A DNA stretch of 64,000 bases. Origin: Marivibrio halodurans. GTDB taxonomy: Bacteria > Pseudomonadota > Alphaproteobacteria > UBA8366 > Aestuariispiraceae. Both the position numbers and the translations under genes were made by a program. The DNA lies in the NCBI RefSeq assembly GCF_017963645.1, contig NZ_JAGMWN010000005.1, positions 124,001 through 188,000 of the forward strand. Reading direction: 5' to 3'. The notes under the pieces are model-generated. The model did not search any database. It was not told the origin of the DNA and saw only the letters and a program-made list of their open reading frames with translations. Shown here piece after piece: positions 1 to 8,792 of the stretch. How positions within the stretch are numbered: position 1 is the first letter of the stretch; each line of letters starts with the position of its first letter.

Positions 1-80
1 ATGCCGTTTGGTTGGCCCGCAGCAATCTGTAGCACCGCAAACGCTATATCGTTCTCTGTAACGCTAACATTCTGCATCAT
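1..80 (-). CDS. 5' end of an unidentified gene running off the left edge
   Basis: Seen: on the minus strand two adjacent in-frame ATG codons (80-78 and 77-75) open a stop-free frame to the window edge. The peptide starts MMQNVSVTENDIAFAVLQIA. A strong Shine-Dalgarno sequence (AAGGAGAGG) lies just upstream at about 84-92, at normal spacing. Only 26 residues are visible, so no family can be named. The frame looks real because of the ribosome binding site and the AT-rich promoter-like DNA upstream. It is divergent from the sulfotransferase pair. It would be refuted if an in-frame stop followed directly to the left. Confidence 0.55.
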   Translation of the reverse strand, partial: MMQNVSVTENDIAFAVLQIAAGQPNG

Positions 81-146
81 GGCCCTCTCCTTATATCTAG
101 TTGTAATAATATAAATATATCTCCCAAAGAGCGAGTCGCTTTGCGT

Positions 147-178
147 CTGGGGCGTATTTGGGAAATTATTCGCCCCAG
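147..178. promoter_or_regulatory. 8-bp inverted repeat in AT-rich divergent spacer
   Basis: CTGGGGCG (147-154) and CGCCCCAG (171-178) are perfect inverted repeats around a 16-nt AT-rich loop. They lie between the divergent left-edge gene and the first sulfotransferase gene. The DNA from about 85 to 180 is much richer in A and T than the rest of the window and includes TATATTTATATTAT-type stretches on the minus strand that could hold a -10 element. An operator or a leader hairpin is an inference; no U-tract follows, so a terminator is unlikely. Confidence 0.3.
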
Positions 179-316
179 CTAAAACTCATATTGCGATACG
201 ACCTTACGTCTCCCTCGCTTTCGCACGGCGCGAATCCGTGCCACCGTTTCGGCTGGACATGGAACGGCGCCTTTCCCGCCCGGTCCGGCGGCGGGGATCA
301 GCGGAAACGGACGGTC

Positions 317-1993
317 ATGACGCAGGCGACGGCGCGGGACGCCCTTCTCGCCGCCCTGAAGGCGGATCATTTCTATGCGGGTCTGCGGGCGTTCGAGACC
401 TTGGACGACCCCGCCGCCCTGCCCCCCGGCACCGCGGAGCGGATGATCCATCTGACGCTGGCGCTCGGGCATTTCGATCAGTTGATGCGCATCATGCGCG
501 CGCCCGGCATCGCGGCCTCGCTATCGCCCGCGATGCGGGAGCTCGGCACGCTCGGCCTCTTCATCGCCGGACGGGGCGATCTCGTCGCTTCCGGCGCGGT
601 CCCGCTTTCACCGAAGCGCCAGGAACTCGGGCTGCTGCTCAACATGGCGCAATGCCTTGAACAGGTGGGGGAAAGCCGCAAGGCGATGAGCATCATGGCC
701 GGGCCGTTGAAACAGGCCGTGGCCACGAACGATCTGGCCGGCCGGGTCGCGATGCATATCGGGGCCTCGCTGTTCGAGGTGGAGGACAGCGTCCGCTTCG
801 CCGCCATGGCCAAGGCCTTGGGCCTCGCCCCCGACGACAATTGGGTCCTCTACCAATCCCTGCGCTACGTGCCCGTGCCGCGCGACGTCGCGCGTCTGCG
901 CAAGCCGGGCGAAGCGGTCTTCCCGAGCAAGAAGATGCCGCTCCACACCTGCATCGGTGGACGACAACGCATCGCCGCGCGTGACGGCGCGGGCTGGGAC
1001 GGGCTGGGGGTCGATGCCTTCCGACCTGCGCCGAGCTATAGGCCGGACGCGCTCTCCGATCTCGTCGCGAGGCAGGCGGAGGCCGCGCGCACGGCCTTGC
1101 GGGCCCCCTGGTTCGCCGAACGTCTGGACGGCCTCGCCCGCGTGCGGGAGCGTTTCGCCCCCGATGCCGCCGATCCGATCCAGGTAATCTCCACCGGGCG
1201 GGCGGGAACGACGGCACTGCAGCTTTTCCTGCGGCGCGGAGCCTATCTGCCCTATCATACCTTCGTGTGGCAATTGGGCCCGCGACACCGGTTCGACCTG
1301 TTGAACCGGCTGTTGACGGACGCGAACGACCCCGCATCCCTCGCCCCCGCCTTGCGGCGTTATCTATCGGCCCGGATCACCGAATGGATCGCCGCCTACC
1401 GACTCGGCAAGACGCCGGTGATCGTCAGTCATTGGGATGTGATCTTCGCGCCCTTCCTGCGCGCCATGTTCCCGGAGGCACGCTTTCTCCACCTGCACCG
1501 CCGGGCGGAGGGGGTGGCGGCATCCCAGGTCGGCAAGCGCCAGTTCGCGATGAGCCAGTTGATCGCCCTGCCGACCCATCGCGACCGCGGCGAGGGGACG
1601 AACGAAGGGGCGTCGTTCCTCCTGCCGCCCTGCGACATGCTGCCGGACTGCGTCGGCTGGTACATGGCCTTCACGCGCCATTTCCACGAGGCGCTGACGC
1701 GGGCCTTCCCCTCCGACCGGCATGCGGATCTGGCGAGCGAGGCCTTGTTCGAGGCCCGGCCGGAAGCCCTGGACGCCCTGCATGCCGTCTTTCCCGACGC
1801 GCCGGTCACCCAGGATATGGTCCGCCGACATTTCGGCCGTAAGATCAACGAGAAGCAGGATCACAGCTTCGACGACCCGAACACCGCCGGCTATATCGAG
1901 CGCGCGCTGGCCGCCCATGACGCCCGGCGCGCGGCCGCGGAGGTGGCGCCACCCTGGACACCCAGCCCGAAGCCGGCAGACACCGATTCTTAG
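317..1993 (+). CDS. sulfotransferase-like protein, tandem paralogue 1
   Basis: About 558 residues. The C-terminal half has the signature of PAPS-dependent sulfotransferases: VISTGRAGTT at about residues 290-299 fits the 5'-phosphosulfate loop (usual form GxxRSGTT), and ARFLHLHRRAEGVAASQVGK fits the 3'-phosphate strand-helix motif. The N-terminal 250 residues are helical and Ala/Leu rich, resembling a TPR-like solenoid, and match no family I can name. The ATG at 317 is preferred over an upstream in-frame start at 158 because homology to the next gene begins near it. The next gene is a clear paralogue with the same layout, 73 bp downstream. The acceptor substrate cannot be told; cell-surface glycan or lipid is a guess. 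Confidence 0.7.
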   Translation: MTQATARDALLAALKADHFYAGLRAFETLDDPAALPPGTAERMIHLTLALGHFDQLMRIMRAPGIAASLSPAMRELGTLGLFIAGRGDLVASGAVPLSPKRQELGLLLNMAQCLEQVGESRKAMSIMAGPLKQAVATNDLAGRVAMHIGASLFEVEDSVRFAAMAKALGLAPDDNWVLYQSLRYVPVPRDVARLRKPGEAVFPSKKMPLHTCIGGRQRIAARDGAGWDGLGVDAFRPAPSYRPDALSDLVARQAEAARTALRAPWFAERLDGLARVRERFAPDAADPIQVISTGRAGTTALQLFLRRGAYLPYHTFVWQLGPRHRFDLLNRLLTDANDPASLAPALRRYLSARITEWIAAYRLGKTPVIVSHWDVIFAPFLRAMFPEARFLHLHRRAEGVAASQVGKRQFAMSQLIALPTHRDRGEGTNEGASFLLPPCDMLPDCVGWYMAFTRHFHEALTRAFPSDRHADLASEALFEARPEALDALHAVFPDAPVTQDMVRRHFGRKINEKQDHSFDDPNTAGYIERALAAHDARRAAAEVAPPWTPSPKPADTDS

Positions 1994-2066
1994 GTACCCT
2001 GGCGAGAATCCTGTACCGTCTTCCCTCAAGATTGCCTCCCGGCAGAGCGACGCGACGGATGGGACA

Positions 2067-3710
2067 ATGCCGACGATAGAGGACACGGACGGTTTGAACG
2101 ACCTGGTCGGCCATATCAAGGCGGGCCGCCCCTACTCCGCCCAACGCGGTATCGAGGCCCTGTCGGATGGCGCCGGTCTCGGCGCGGATGTCGTCGCCCA
2201 CCTGATCAATATCGCCGACGTTCTCGGGCATCATGACGACGTCCTGCGCATAGCCGGCACGGCGGACTCCACCGCCAGCCTGCCACGACCCTCGCGGACA
2301 GCGATCGCCCGCGTCGCCGCCATCGCGGGGCGGGGCGATTTGATGACCGGGGGGACAATCACGCTAAAGGCGTCGGCCGGCGAGGAGGAGTTGCTGATGT
2401 ACGCCGCGCAGTGCATGGCGCAGACGGGGCACGCGGGCCGCGCGCTCGACCTCATGGGCGGCGCGTTGCGACGCGCCGTTCGCAGCCACGACCTTGTGGC
2501 GCGGAACGCTATGTTCGTCGCCGCCCATGCCGTCGACCCGGACGATGGAGACGCGTTCGACGACGTGCTGCGGCCGATCGGCCTTACACGCCGGAACAGT
2601 TGGACCGTCTATGAGCGGCTGCGCCACACGGCGCCCACCGATATCGACCGACTTCCCCGGCCAACCGCCTCGGTCTTTCCCGCCGGCAAGCACATGCTTC
2701 ATTTCTGTCCGTCCGGCACGGAGGGTATCGACCTGCCGGGAGAAGGAGGGGGACATGCCGCCGCCCCGTCCTATACACCCGACAGCCTCGTCGAAACGTT
2801 ATCGACCCTGATCGACACGCTGCGCGACATGATGCGGGAGCCCTGGTTCGCGGAGCGGCTGGCGCTCATCGGCCAGACGCGCCGGCACTTCGCCCCGGCG
2901 GCCGGCGACCCTGTCCAAGTGATCTCGACCGGGCGGGCGGGAACGACCGCGCTCCATGGCTATCTCGCCGGCAGCCGGTTCGAGCCCTATCACGGTTTCG
3001 TCTGGCAACTCGCCCCGCGACACCGGTGGGAGATGCTGAACCGACTGTTGACCGGAACGATCGACCGGGACGGGCTGCGGCCTGTCGCTCGGTGCTATCT
3101 GCGTGCCCGGGTAAGCGAGATCCTGGCTGCCTATAGGCTTGGCCGCACGCCGGTATTGATCAGCCATTTCGATGTGATCTTCGCCCCGGTTCTGCTGGCC
3201 GCCTTCCCGGACATGCGGTTCATCCATATGCACCGCGCCCCTTCGGCGGTGGCCTCCTCCCAAATCGGCAAGCGCCAGTTCGCCATGGGGCAGTTGCTGC
3301 CCCTGCCCTATCGGCGCGCGAGGGCGTCGCAAGGCGCGCGCTTCCATCTTCCCGCCAGCACACACCTGCCGGAGATGGTCGCTTGGTACATCACCTTCAC
3401 CGAGGATTTCTTCCACGCCCTCGCCACCACCCACCCATCGCCACATCATATCGACCTGCGGGCGGAGGATCTTTTCGAAGGGCACGCGGCGGGATTCGAG
3501 GCGCTGGCGCATGTCTTCGACGGACCGGTCCGGTCCGAGGCCGAAACCCGCGCCCATTTCGCGCGTAAGATCAATGAGAAGCGGGAACGGGCCGTCGAAG
3601 ACCCGCTGACGGCCCGTTATATGGAGGAGACGGAAACCGCCAGACGCCGACTGCGGGCGATGACGCGCCGAACCCTGTTCCCGCTCGATCGCGGGAACCA
3701 CGCCGGATAG
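2067..3710 (+). CDS. sulfotransferase-like protein, tandem paralogue 2
   Basis: About 547 residues, colinear with the preceding gene along its whole length. It has the same loop (VISTGRAGTTAL from about residue 285), the shared blocks EPYHGFVWQLAPRHR and LISHFDVIFAP, and the same 3'-phosphate motif (RFIHMHRAPSAVASSQIGK), followed by the nearly invariant KRQFAMGQLLPL. Both proteins end with an ARKINEK-type helix. The ATG at 2067 begins the region of homology; an open frame extends upstream inside the first gene but is a shadow. The pair is evidently a tandem duplication that has diverged considerably, especially in the helical N-terminal half. Function beyond sulfuryl transfer is unknown. Confidence 0.7.
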   Translation: MPTIEDTDGLNDLVGHIKAGRPYSAQRGIEALSDGAGLGADVVAHLINIADVLGHHDDVLRIAGTADSTASLPRPSRTAIARVAAIAGRGDLMTGGTITLKASAGEEELLMYAAQCMAQTGHAGRALDLMGGALRRAVRSHDLVARNAMFVAAHAVDPDDGDAFDDVLRPIGLTRRNSWTVYERLRHTAPTDIDRLPRPTASVFPAGKHMLHFCPSGTEGIDLPGEGGGHAAAPSYTPDSLVETLSTLIDTLRDMMREPWFAERLALIGQTRRHFAPAAGDPVQVISTGRAGTTALHGYLAGSRFEPYHGFVWQLAPRHRWEMLNRLLTGTIDRDGLRPVARCYLRARVSEILAAYRLGRTPVLISHFDVIFAPVLLAAFPDMRFIHMHRAPSAVASSQIGKRQFAMGQLLPLPYRRARASQGARFHLPASTHLPEMVAWYITFTEDFFHALATTHPSPHHIDLRAEDLFEGHAAGFEALAHVFDGPVRSEAETRAHFARKINEKRERAVEDPLTARYMEETETARRRLRAMTRRTLFPLDRGNHAG

Positions 3711-3767
3711 GCAAAATACCCTCCAAAGCCCCCTGGTCTAGGTAAGGGGAGCGAAACCGCCCCGCCC

Positions 3768-5372
3768 TTAAAGGGCATCGTGCATCTCGACCAGCAAGGT
3801 ATCCTGCACCCGCGCATGCACGGGAAAGCCCAGGGTCACGGTCGTGCCGACACCGACGATCGAGGTGATGGAGAGATCCACGCCCAGCAGTTCGGTAAGC
3901 CGCTTGCAGATCGGCATGCCCAGGCCGGTTCCCGGGTCCCGACGCGCGACGCTGGTGCGTCCCCGGAAAAAGGGTTCGAAGATCGTCGTCAGATCATCCT
4001 CCGGAATCCCGCGCCCGGTATCCGCGATCACGATGCGGGCGCCACCGGCCGGCTTTTCTAGCGCGATCAACTGGACGGAGACCGTTCCACCGTCGGCGGT
4101 GAACTTAACGGCATTGGAAATCAGATTGCCGAGAATAAGCGCGACGGCCCGGTGATCCGACCGGACGGCGACGGAATCCGGCGCGATGGTGTTTATCCGC
4201 AAACGGCGGCCGGGATGTCCGGCCCGGGTCAGGTCGACCGCTTCCCGGATCAACCGGCCAAGATCGATCCATTCGGGATGGATCGGGTACTTTCCGGCCT
4301 CTATCCGCGAGAGATCCAGGAGATCGTCGACCAACGCCAGCAAGGTACCCGCGGCCGCATGGATGTCGCGTCCATAGGCGGCGAAATTCGCCCGTGCCAA
4401 CCCCTCGGTCGCCGGCGTGTAAAGCAGTTCCGAGAAGCCGATGATCGCATTGAGCGGCGTCCTCAAATCATGGCTCATCCGTGCCAGGAAATCGGATTTC
4501 GCGATGTTCGCCGCCTCCGCCCGCTCGCGCGCCTGATTCAGGTCCTTGGTGCGGCGGCGCACCCGGTCCTCGAGGCTGTTGTTCAAGGCGGCCAAGTCGT
4601 CCATCGCGCGCTTCAGCGAGGTGATATCCTCCTCCACGACGATAAGCGCCGGCTGTCCACTCACCGCATCGCGGGCGATGCGCAGGGTAATCAGGTGCCA
4701 GCGCGGTCCTTGCCGGCTCTCGATCAGGAATTCCCCGGACGGTTCCGCCCCCATCGCGCCTTCCCGCAACAGGCGCTCGGCGACCCGCTTGTCCCGGAAG
4801 CGGTCCTCGAACCGGGCCGCTGGAGCGGTGGCACCATCGAAGGTCTCGGCCTCGGAACGAACAGGGCCATGCCGGTCGGCCGCGGCGGGATTCATCGTGA
4901 GCACGGTCCCGTCGAGACCGATATAGCTGATCATGATGGATGTATAGCGCGTCGCCTCGAGTAATCGGCGGTCATTGGCCGAGAGCATGCCGTCCCCGGT
5001 CTCCCGCGTCTCCCGCGCCTCGATCATGACCGCATCCCGCGCTCCTCGGCCGATGCGCACCGGCGTCAAGCTTATCTGCGCGGCAACCGGCGTGCCGCGC
5101 GGATAGAGGGTCCAGCTATCCTGTATCGGTGTTCCGGGCGAAGCATGGTCCATGACCTGACGGAGACGCTTGCGCACGGTCGGGCTGTCGGTCGAGAAAT
5201 CCCGTCGAACCAGATCCTCCCGCGATTCCGCCCCCCAGAACCGCACGGCCTCGGCATTGCCCCACCAGATGGCATGACGCTCGATATCGAATATCCAGAT
5301 GGGCATCGCGCAGAGTTCCAGAAGGTCGAGGTCCGACCGCCTGGAAAACCGCCATTCCGTCTTATGTGTCAC
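3768..5372 (-). CDS. soluble PAS-PAS sensor histidine kinase
   Basis: About 534 residues with no membrane segment, so a cytoplasmic sensor. Order: two PAS-like regions (about 15-130 and 140-260), a short coiled coil, HisKA with the phospho-acceptor in MSHDLRTPLNAI (His about 301), then an HATPase domain with N box (LILGNLISNAVKFT), G1 (DTGRGIPEDD), F (FEPFFRG) and G2 (GTGLGMPICKRL). The GTG at 5372 is chosen because GGGAGGGAA lies just upstream; a start at 5441 has no such site. No response regulator gene is adjacent, so it is an orphan kinase here. The signal is unknown; no haem- or flavin-binding residues are obvious in the PAS domains. It lies downstream of the 2OG oxygenase on the same strand. 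Confidence 0.9.
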   Translation of the reverse strand: MTHKTEWRFSRRSDLDLLELCAMPIWIFDIERHAIWWGNAEAVRFWGAESREDLVRRDFSTDSPTVRKRLRQVMDHASPGTPIQDSWTLYPRGTPVAAQISLTPVRIGRGARDAVMIEARETRETGDGMLSANDRRLLEATRYTSIMISYIGLDGTVLTMNPAAADRHGPVRSEAETFDGATAPAARFEDRFRDKRVAERLLREGAMGAEPSGEFLIESRQGPRWHLITLRIARDAVSGQPALIVVEEDITSLKRAMDDLAALNNSLEDRVRRRTKDLNQARERAEAANIAKSDFLARMSHDLRTPLNAIIGFSELLYTPATEGLARANFAAYGRDIHAAAGTLLALVDDLLDLSRIEAGKYPIHPEWIDLGRLIREAVDLTRAGHPGRRLRINTIAPDSVAVRSDHRAVALILGNLISNAVKFTADGGTVSVQLIALEKPAGGARIVIADTGRGIPEDDLTTIFEPFFRGRTSVARRDPGTGLGMPICKRLTELLGVDLSITSIVGVGTTVTLGFPVHARVQDTLLVEMHDAL

Positions 5373-5394
5373 CTTGGTTCCCTCCCATTCCCCA

Positions 5395-5428
5395 GAAGGG
5401 TGACACACTCCCCTATGAGGCACCCTTC
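5395..5428 (-). promoter_or_regulatory. 8-bp inverted repeat in histidine kinase leader
   Basis: GAAGGGTG (5395-5402) and CACCCTTC (5421-5428) are perfect inverted repeats separated by 18 nt, directly upstream of the kinase ribosome binding site. Just beyond lies AT-rich DNA (5440-5462) with two TCATAA direct repeats 10 bp apart that could carry a minus-strand -10 element. An operator or leader hairpin is inferred only from position and symmetry. Confidence 0.3.
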
Positions 5429-5535
5429 CCAGAGAACACAAAAGTCATAATAAATCATAAGTACGATCGTCGGCGAAACGGGAACGACGTTGCGGGCGGG
5501 AAAGTTCGAAGTTGGAGGCAGTCACCTGGACCGGG

Positions 5536-6135
5536 TCACTTGAAGGGGGGGCCGTTAACCCATGCGACCAACGCATGCCGGATGCCCCTCGTTACCGGCC
5601 GCACGCGATGCAGGATGAAGGAGGGAAACAGAACGAATGTCCCCCGCTCCTTCGGCGCCGTGGTCGGCTCGCCCGTCCGGTTGAACTCCAACTCGCCGCC
5701 CTCATAGTCCTCGGCCCGGCTCAACTGGAAGGTAATGCTTAGCTTACGTGGTGCCTGCCCCGCCGCGGTGCCGTCGTAGTGCCAGCTATAATGTCCCTGC
5801 CGCTTCCCTTCGTAGGTCACGAAATAGAGCGGTTCATCCATGCCTTTCACATCGAACTGATAGGATTGCGCGTTGAGGACCGACAGTGTCGTCATGATGC
5901 GGTGGTATATCCACCCGCTTTCTGGATCGGGCAGGATATGGCGCGCGGTGCTTCTATTCTGCTCGGGCCGGATTTGCAGGTCCGGGCCGGTGCGGACCTC
6001 CTGGCCCGGCTGGCCGGTCATTCGCGCGATCAGCGCATCCATCTCGGCGTCGGTGAAAACGTTACGCCCCGTGACATAGGGCGGAAAATCGATATGCGCG
6101 ACATCGGCGCGACCCGGCACCGGATACCAGAACAT
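5536..6135 (-). CDS. 2OG-Fe(II) oxygenase, prolyl-hydroxylase type
   Basis: 199 residues with the double-stranded beta-helix signature of Fe(II)/2-oxoglutarate dioxygenases. The iron facial triad is visible as His119 and Asp121 (SWHYDG) and His176 (FPSFILHRV), with Arg186 in the 2OG-binding position (RGIRHALVAWVNGP). Length fits the small bacterial P4H/PKHD group. ATG 6135 is preferred over 6159 because GGGGGGAGG lies just before it. The substrate, a protein residue or a small molecule, cannot be read from sequence. It is 163 bp upstream of the PAS kinase on the same strand; co-regulation is possible but not shown. Confidence 0.85.
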   Translation of the reverse strand: MFWYPVPGRADVAHIDFPPYVTGRNVFTDAEMDALIARMTGQPGQEVRTGPDLQIRPEQNRSTARHILPDPESGWIYHRIMTTLSVLNAQSYQFDVKGMDEPLYFVTYEGKRQGHYSWHYDGTAAGQAPRKLSITFQLSRAEDYEGGELEFNRTGEPTTAPKERGTFVLFPSFILHRVRPVTRGIRHALVAWVNGPPFK

Positions 6136-6237
6136 GAGAACCTCCCCCCGAAACGGCATTCTTTTTGTTCGATGCCGTATCGTACGATCCTACATTCAAC
6201 ATGCGCGCTCTCAAAGGGAACGCATGCCGCATCGACC

Positions 6238-6272
6238 AATAAGAAAAAGGGCGGCGCCATCGCGCCGCCCTT
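6238..6272 (-). terminator. rho-independent terminator of hsp20
   Basis: An 11-bp perfect GC-rich stem (AAGGGCGGCGC at 6247-6257 with GCGCCGCCCTT at 6262-6272) has a 4-nt loop. Read on the minus strand it is followed by a U-rich tract (TTTTTCTTATT). It lies 65 bp downstream of the hsp20 stop codon and so ends that transcript; read on the plus strand no T-tract follows. Confidence 0.8.
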
Positions 6273-6337
6273 CCGGTTCTCGGGTCATGCCGCCCCGGCG
6301 GGGCGTCCTTTGATGATGGAGTCCAGGAAACGCCTGA

Positions 6338-6838
6338 TTACGCGGTTTCCTTGCCGGACTCCGCCGAGGACTTTCCCTCGATCGCCTTGGCCTTGCTCTT
6401 GCCGTTGATGGCGATCTGGCGGGGCTTGGCTTCCTCGGGCACCTCGCGCTTGAGGGTTACGTGCAGCAACCCATTCTCCAGCGACGCCTGGTCGATCTTG
6501 ATATGATCGGCCAGATTGAAGCGACGCTCGAAGGCGCGGGCCGCGATGCCGCGATGCAGGAACTGGCGCTCGGCCTGATCGCCGTCGTTCCCTTCGGAAA
6601 CCGTCTCCGAAATCCGGCCCGAGATGGTGAGCGTGTTCCGCTCGACCGTCACGTCCAGATCGTCCTCGCCGAAGCCGGCGACCGCCATGGTAATGCGATA
6701 TTCATCATCGCTCACCTTCTCGATATTGTAGGGCGGATAGGACGGAGCCGTCTCCTGCCCGACCGTATCGAGCATACGGGCCAGCCGGTCGAAGCCGACG
6801 GAGGTGCGGAAAAGCGGGGAGAGATCATAGGTACGCAT
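6338..6838 (-). CDS. small heat shock protein Hsp20/IbpA family
   Basis: 166 residues. It opens MRTYDLSPLFRTSVGFDRL, the usual IbpA-type N-terminus that docks the F-D-R segment. The alpha-crystallin domain covers about 38-135 (YNIEKVSDDEYRITMAVAGF, then LENGLLHVTLKRE). A lysine- and serine-rich tail follows, without the classic I-x-I/V motif except IAING. It is an ATP-independent holdase that keeps aggregating proteins accessible to DnaK/ClpB. The Shine-Dalgarno AAGGAGG lies 6-8 nt upstream of the ATG. It is monocistronic and ended by its own terminator. No clear sigma-32 promoter or ROSE-type thermosensor could be established in the 270-bp upstream gap. Confidence 0.92.
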   Translation of the reverse strand: MRTYDLSPLFRTSVGFDRLARMLDTVGQETAPSYPPYNIEKVSDDEYRITMAVAGFGEDDLDVTVERNTLTISGRISETVSEGNDGDQAERQFLHRGIAARAFERRFNLADHIKIDQASLENGLLHVTLKREVPEEAKPRQIAINGKSKAKAIEGKSSAESGKETA

Positions 6839-7040
6839 GGAGCTATCCTCCTTTCAGAAGCGATAACCGTTTCATCCCAGGCCGCCCCGGTTCGCCGGCG
6901 GCGGCCCATCCATCGTTCGCCCTGGTCGGGACCCGCTTCGGGCGTCCCGGGCGAACGCGTTCGAGATGGGCAAGACGTTTCACGATGTCAAGAGGCCGCC
7001 CTGGCCGCGCGTCCCCGTTCGGACACAGAACCGGACACAG

Positions 7041-7066
7041 AAAAAGGGCGGCCGAAGCCGCCCTTT
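7041..7066 (-). terminator. rho-independent terminator of rpmE
   Basis: A 10-bp perfect stem (AAAGGGCGGC 7043-7052, GCCGCCCTTT 7057-7066) encloses a stable UUCG tetraloop when read on the minus strand and is followed by a T run. It is 43 bp downstream of the rpmE stop codon. Confidence 0.85.
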
Positions 7067-7109
7067 CCGAGATCGCATCGCGCCGGCCGTCGGACCGGCC
7101 GCGCGTCCG

Positions 7110-7331
7110 TTACTTCAGGCCGAAACTGGCGAAGCGCTTGTTGAAGCGCGCCAGCTGGCCGCTCTCCATCAGGCGGGCCGGGCCGCCGGTCCATGCCGGG
7201 TGCGTCGAGGGGTCGATGTCGAGCTTCAGGACATCGCCTTCCTTGCCCCAGGTGGAGCGGGTCTCGTAGGTCGTGCCGTCGACCAGCTGCACCGTGATGG
7301 TGTGATAGTCGGGGTGCGTTTCGGCCTTCAT
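7110..7331 (-). CDS. rpmE: 50S ribosomal protein bL31
   Basis: 73 residues, the normal bL31 length, with the alphaproteobacterial pattern [20 protein letters not shown], then [22 protein letters not shown] and FNKRFASFG. It has no cysteine, so it is the zinc-independent (C-minus) form. bL31 bridges the 50S central protuberance and the 30S head. A Shine-Dalgarno AAGGAGA precedes the ATG, and a UUCG-loop terminator ends the single-gene transcript. Confidence 0.95.
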   Translation of the reverse strand: MKAETHPDYHTITVQLVDGTTYETRSTWGKEGDVLKLDIDPSTHPAWTGGPARLMESGQLARFNKRFASFGLK

Positions 7332-7484
7332 CGTCTTCGTCTCCTTGCATGGGACGCAGGCGGCGCGTCTGGGCCGCCTCCTGTCGCATGTGTCGGTGTC
7401 ATGCTTGATCCGGCGCGGTTTCTACAGAAAGCCCGTGCCCCGCGCAACCGAATTCGGGCAGCAGTGTCGGCTTTCGCGCGCCCT

Positions 7485-8630
7485 TCAAGCCTGCTCCACC
7501 CACGCCCACAGCACGTCACGGATATCCGCCGCCCCCGTCGCCAACATGACGAGGCGATCGAAGCCCAGCGCGATGCCGGCCGCGTTCGGCGGCATGGCGT
7601 CGACCGCCGCCAGGAAGCCCTCGTCGATGGGAACCCGCGCGCCCTCGCCGTAAAGCCGGGCGCGGAGGTCCTGGTCGGCCTCGAACCGGCGGCGCAGCGC
7701 GGCCGCGTCGGCCAGTTCCCCGAAGGCGTTGGCGAGTTCCAGGCCCGCGACATAAAGCTCGAACCGCTCCGCCAACGACGGGTCATCCGGCTTCGGACGG
7801 GACAGCGCCGCCATGGCGATCGGATAATCCGTCAGCACCGTCGGCGCGGGATGGCCTAGATGCGGCTCGATCCGCTCGTCGAAGACACGGAAGAAGATAT
7901 CCTCCCACCGGTCTCCCTCTGCCGTGCGGACGCCGCGCGCGGCGGCGGCCTCGGCCAGCGGTGCCGGGTCCGGGGCCATCGGATCGCCCCGCGTGGCGGC
8001 CGCAAGATCGATGCCGGCATAACGCGCGAAGGCCTCCGCCACGCCGATGACCTGCCAGTCGGCGCGCGGATCGCAGGTCACCGCCCCGTGACGCAGCATG
8101 CCGGTACCCGATGCCTTTCCGGCCGCCTCGTCGGCCGTTCCTTCGACCGCCTCGACCGCCGCCAGGAGAAGCGCGCGGCAATCCGCGATCAGCGCCTCGA
8201 CCGGCGCATCGGCGCGGTACCATTCGATCATCCGGAATTCCGGGTGATGGGTGGGGGAACCCTCGGCATTGCGGAAGACGGGGGCGAGTTGCCAGATTCG
8301 CGCGAATTCCGGCAGGCCGCTCCCGCCGGCCAGCAGCTTCTTCATCGCGAATTCGGGGCTGGTGTGGAGATAGCGCGGCGTGCCCGTATCGCCGTTCACG
8401 GTCCCCGCCGCCGCATGATGGCCCGGGGCGAGCAAGCGGGTCGCGAACACCCCCAGATGCGGCTCCATGCCGGGGCTTATCTGTAACGCCGGCGTCTCGA
8501 CCTCCGTGAAGCCAAGGCGTGCGAAGGTCGCCCGCGTGGCGTCGAGCACCGCCGCGCGCCCACGAAGATAGGGCGCGCGGCGCACCATCGCCGCGCCGTC
8601 CCAGAAATGTCCATGACCGCCACCGCTCAT
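7485..8630 (-). CDS. epmA: EF-P lysine--lysyltransferase EpmA
   Basis: 381 residues, a paralogue of the class II lysyl-tRNA synthetase catalytic core without the anticodon-binding domain. Class II motifs are visible: YLHTSPEFAMKKLLA and FRNAEGSPTHHPEFRMIEW (motif 2), and motif 3 near the C-terminus (AAGIALGFDRLVMLATG). EpmA activates (R)-beta-lysine and joins it to the conserved lysine of EF-P. The divergent neighbour is efp itself, 162 bp away, which supports the assignment over a true LysS. The partner epmB (lysine 2,3-aminomutase) is not in the window. An in-frame Met at residue 15 is an alternative start. Confidence 0.93.
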   Translation of the reverse strand: MSGGGHGHFWDGAAMVRRAPYLRGRAAVLDATRATFARLGFTEVETPALQISPGMEPHLGVFATRLLAPGHHAAAGTVNGDTGTPRYLHTSPEFAMKKLLAGGSGLPEFARIWQLAPVFRNAEGSPTHHPEFRMIEWYRADAPVEALIADCRALLLAAVEAVEGTADEAAGKASGTGMLRHGAVTCDPRADWQVIGVAEAFARYAGIDLAAATRGDPMAPDPAPLAEAAAARGVRTAEGDRWEDIFFRVFDERIEPHLGHPAPTVLTDYPIAMAALSRPKPDDPSLAERFELYVAGLELANAFGELADAAALRRRFEADQDLRARLYGEGARVPIDEGFLAAVDAMPPNAAGIALGFDRLVMLATGAADIRDVLWAWVEQA

Positions 8631-8792
8631 ACCGGCGCTCCCGGCTTGTCCGAAGCGGGCCCCGGTGGTAGGACAGCCGCGCTTTCGCGGGGGACGGAAT
8701 GTCGCCGCGATCCCCTATCGGACATCGCGCCCGGCCGGACGGTCCGGCCCCGGGCGCACCAAATGTCGCCTGAACTATCGAGCGAGTGGATC

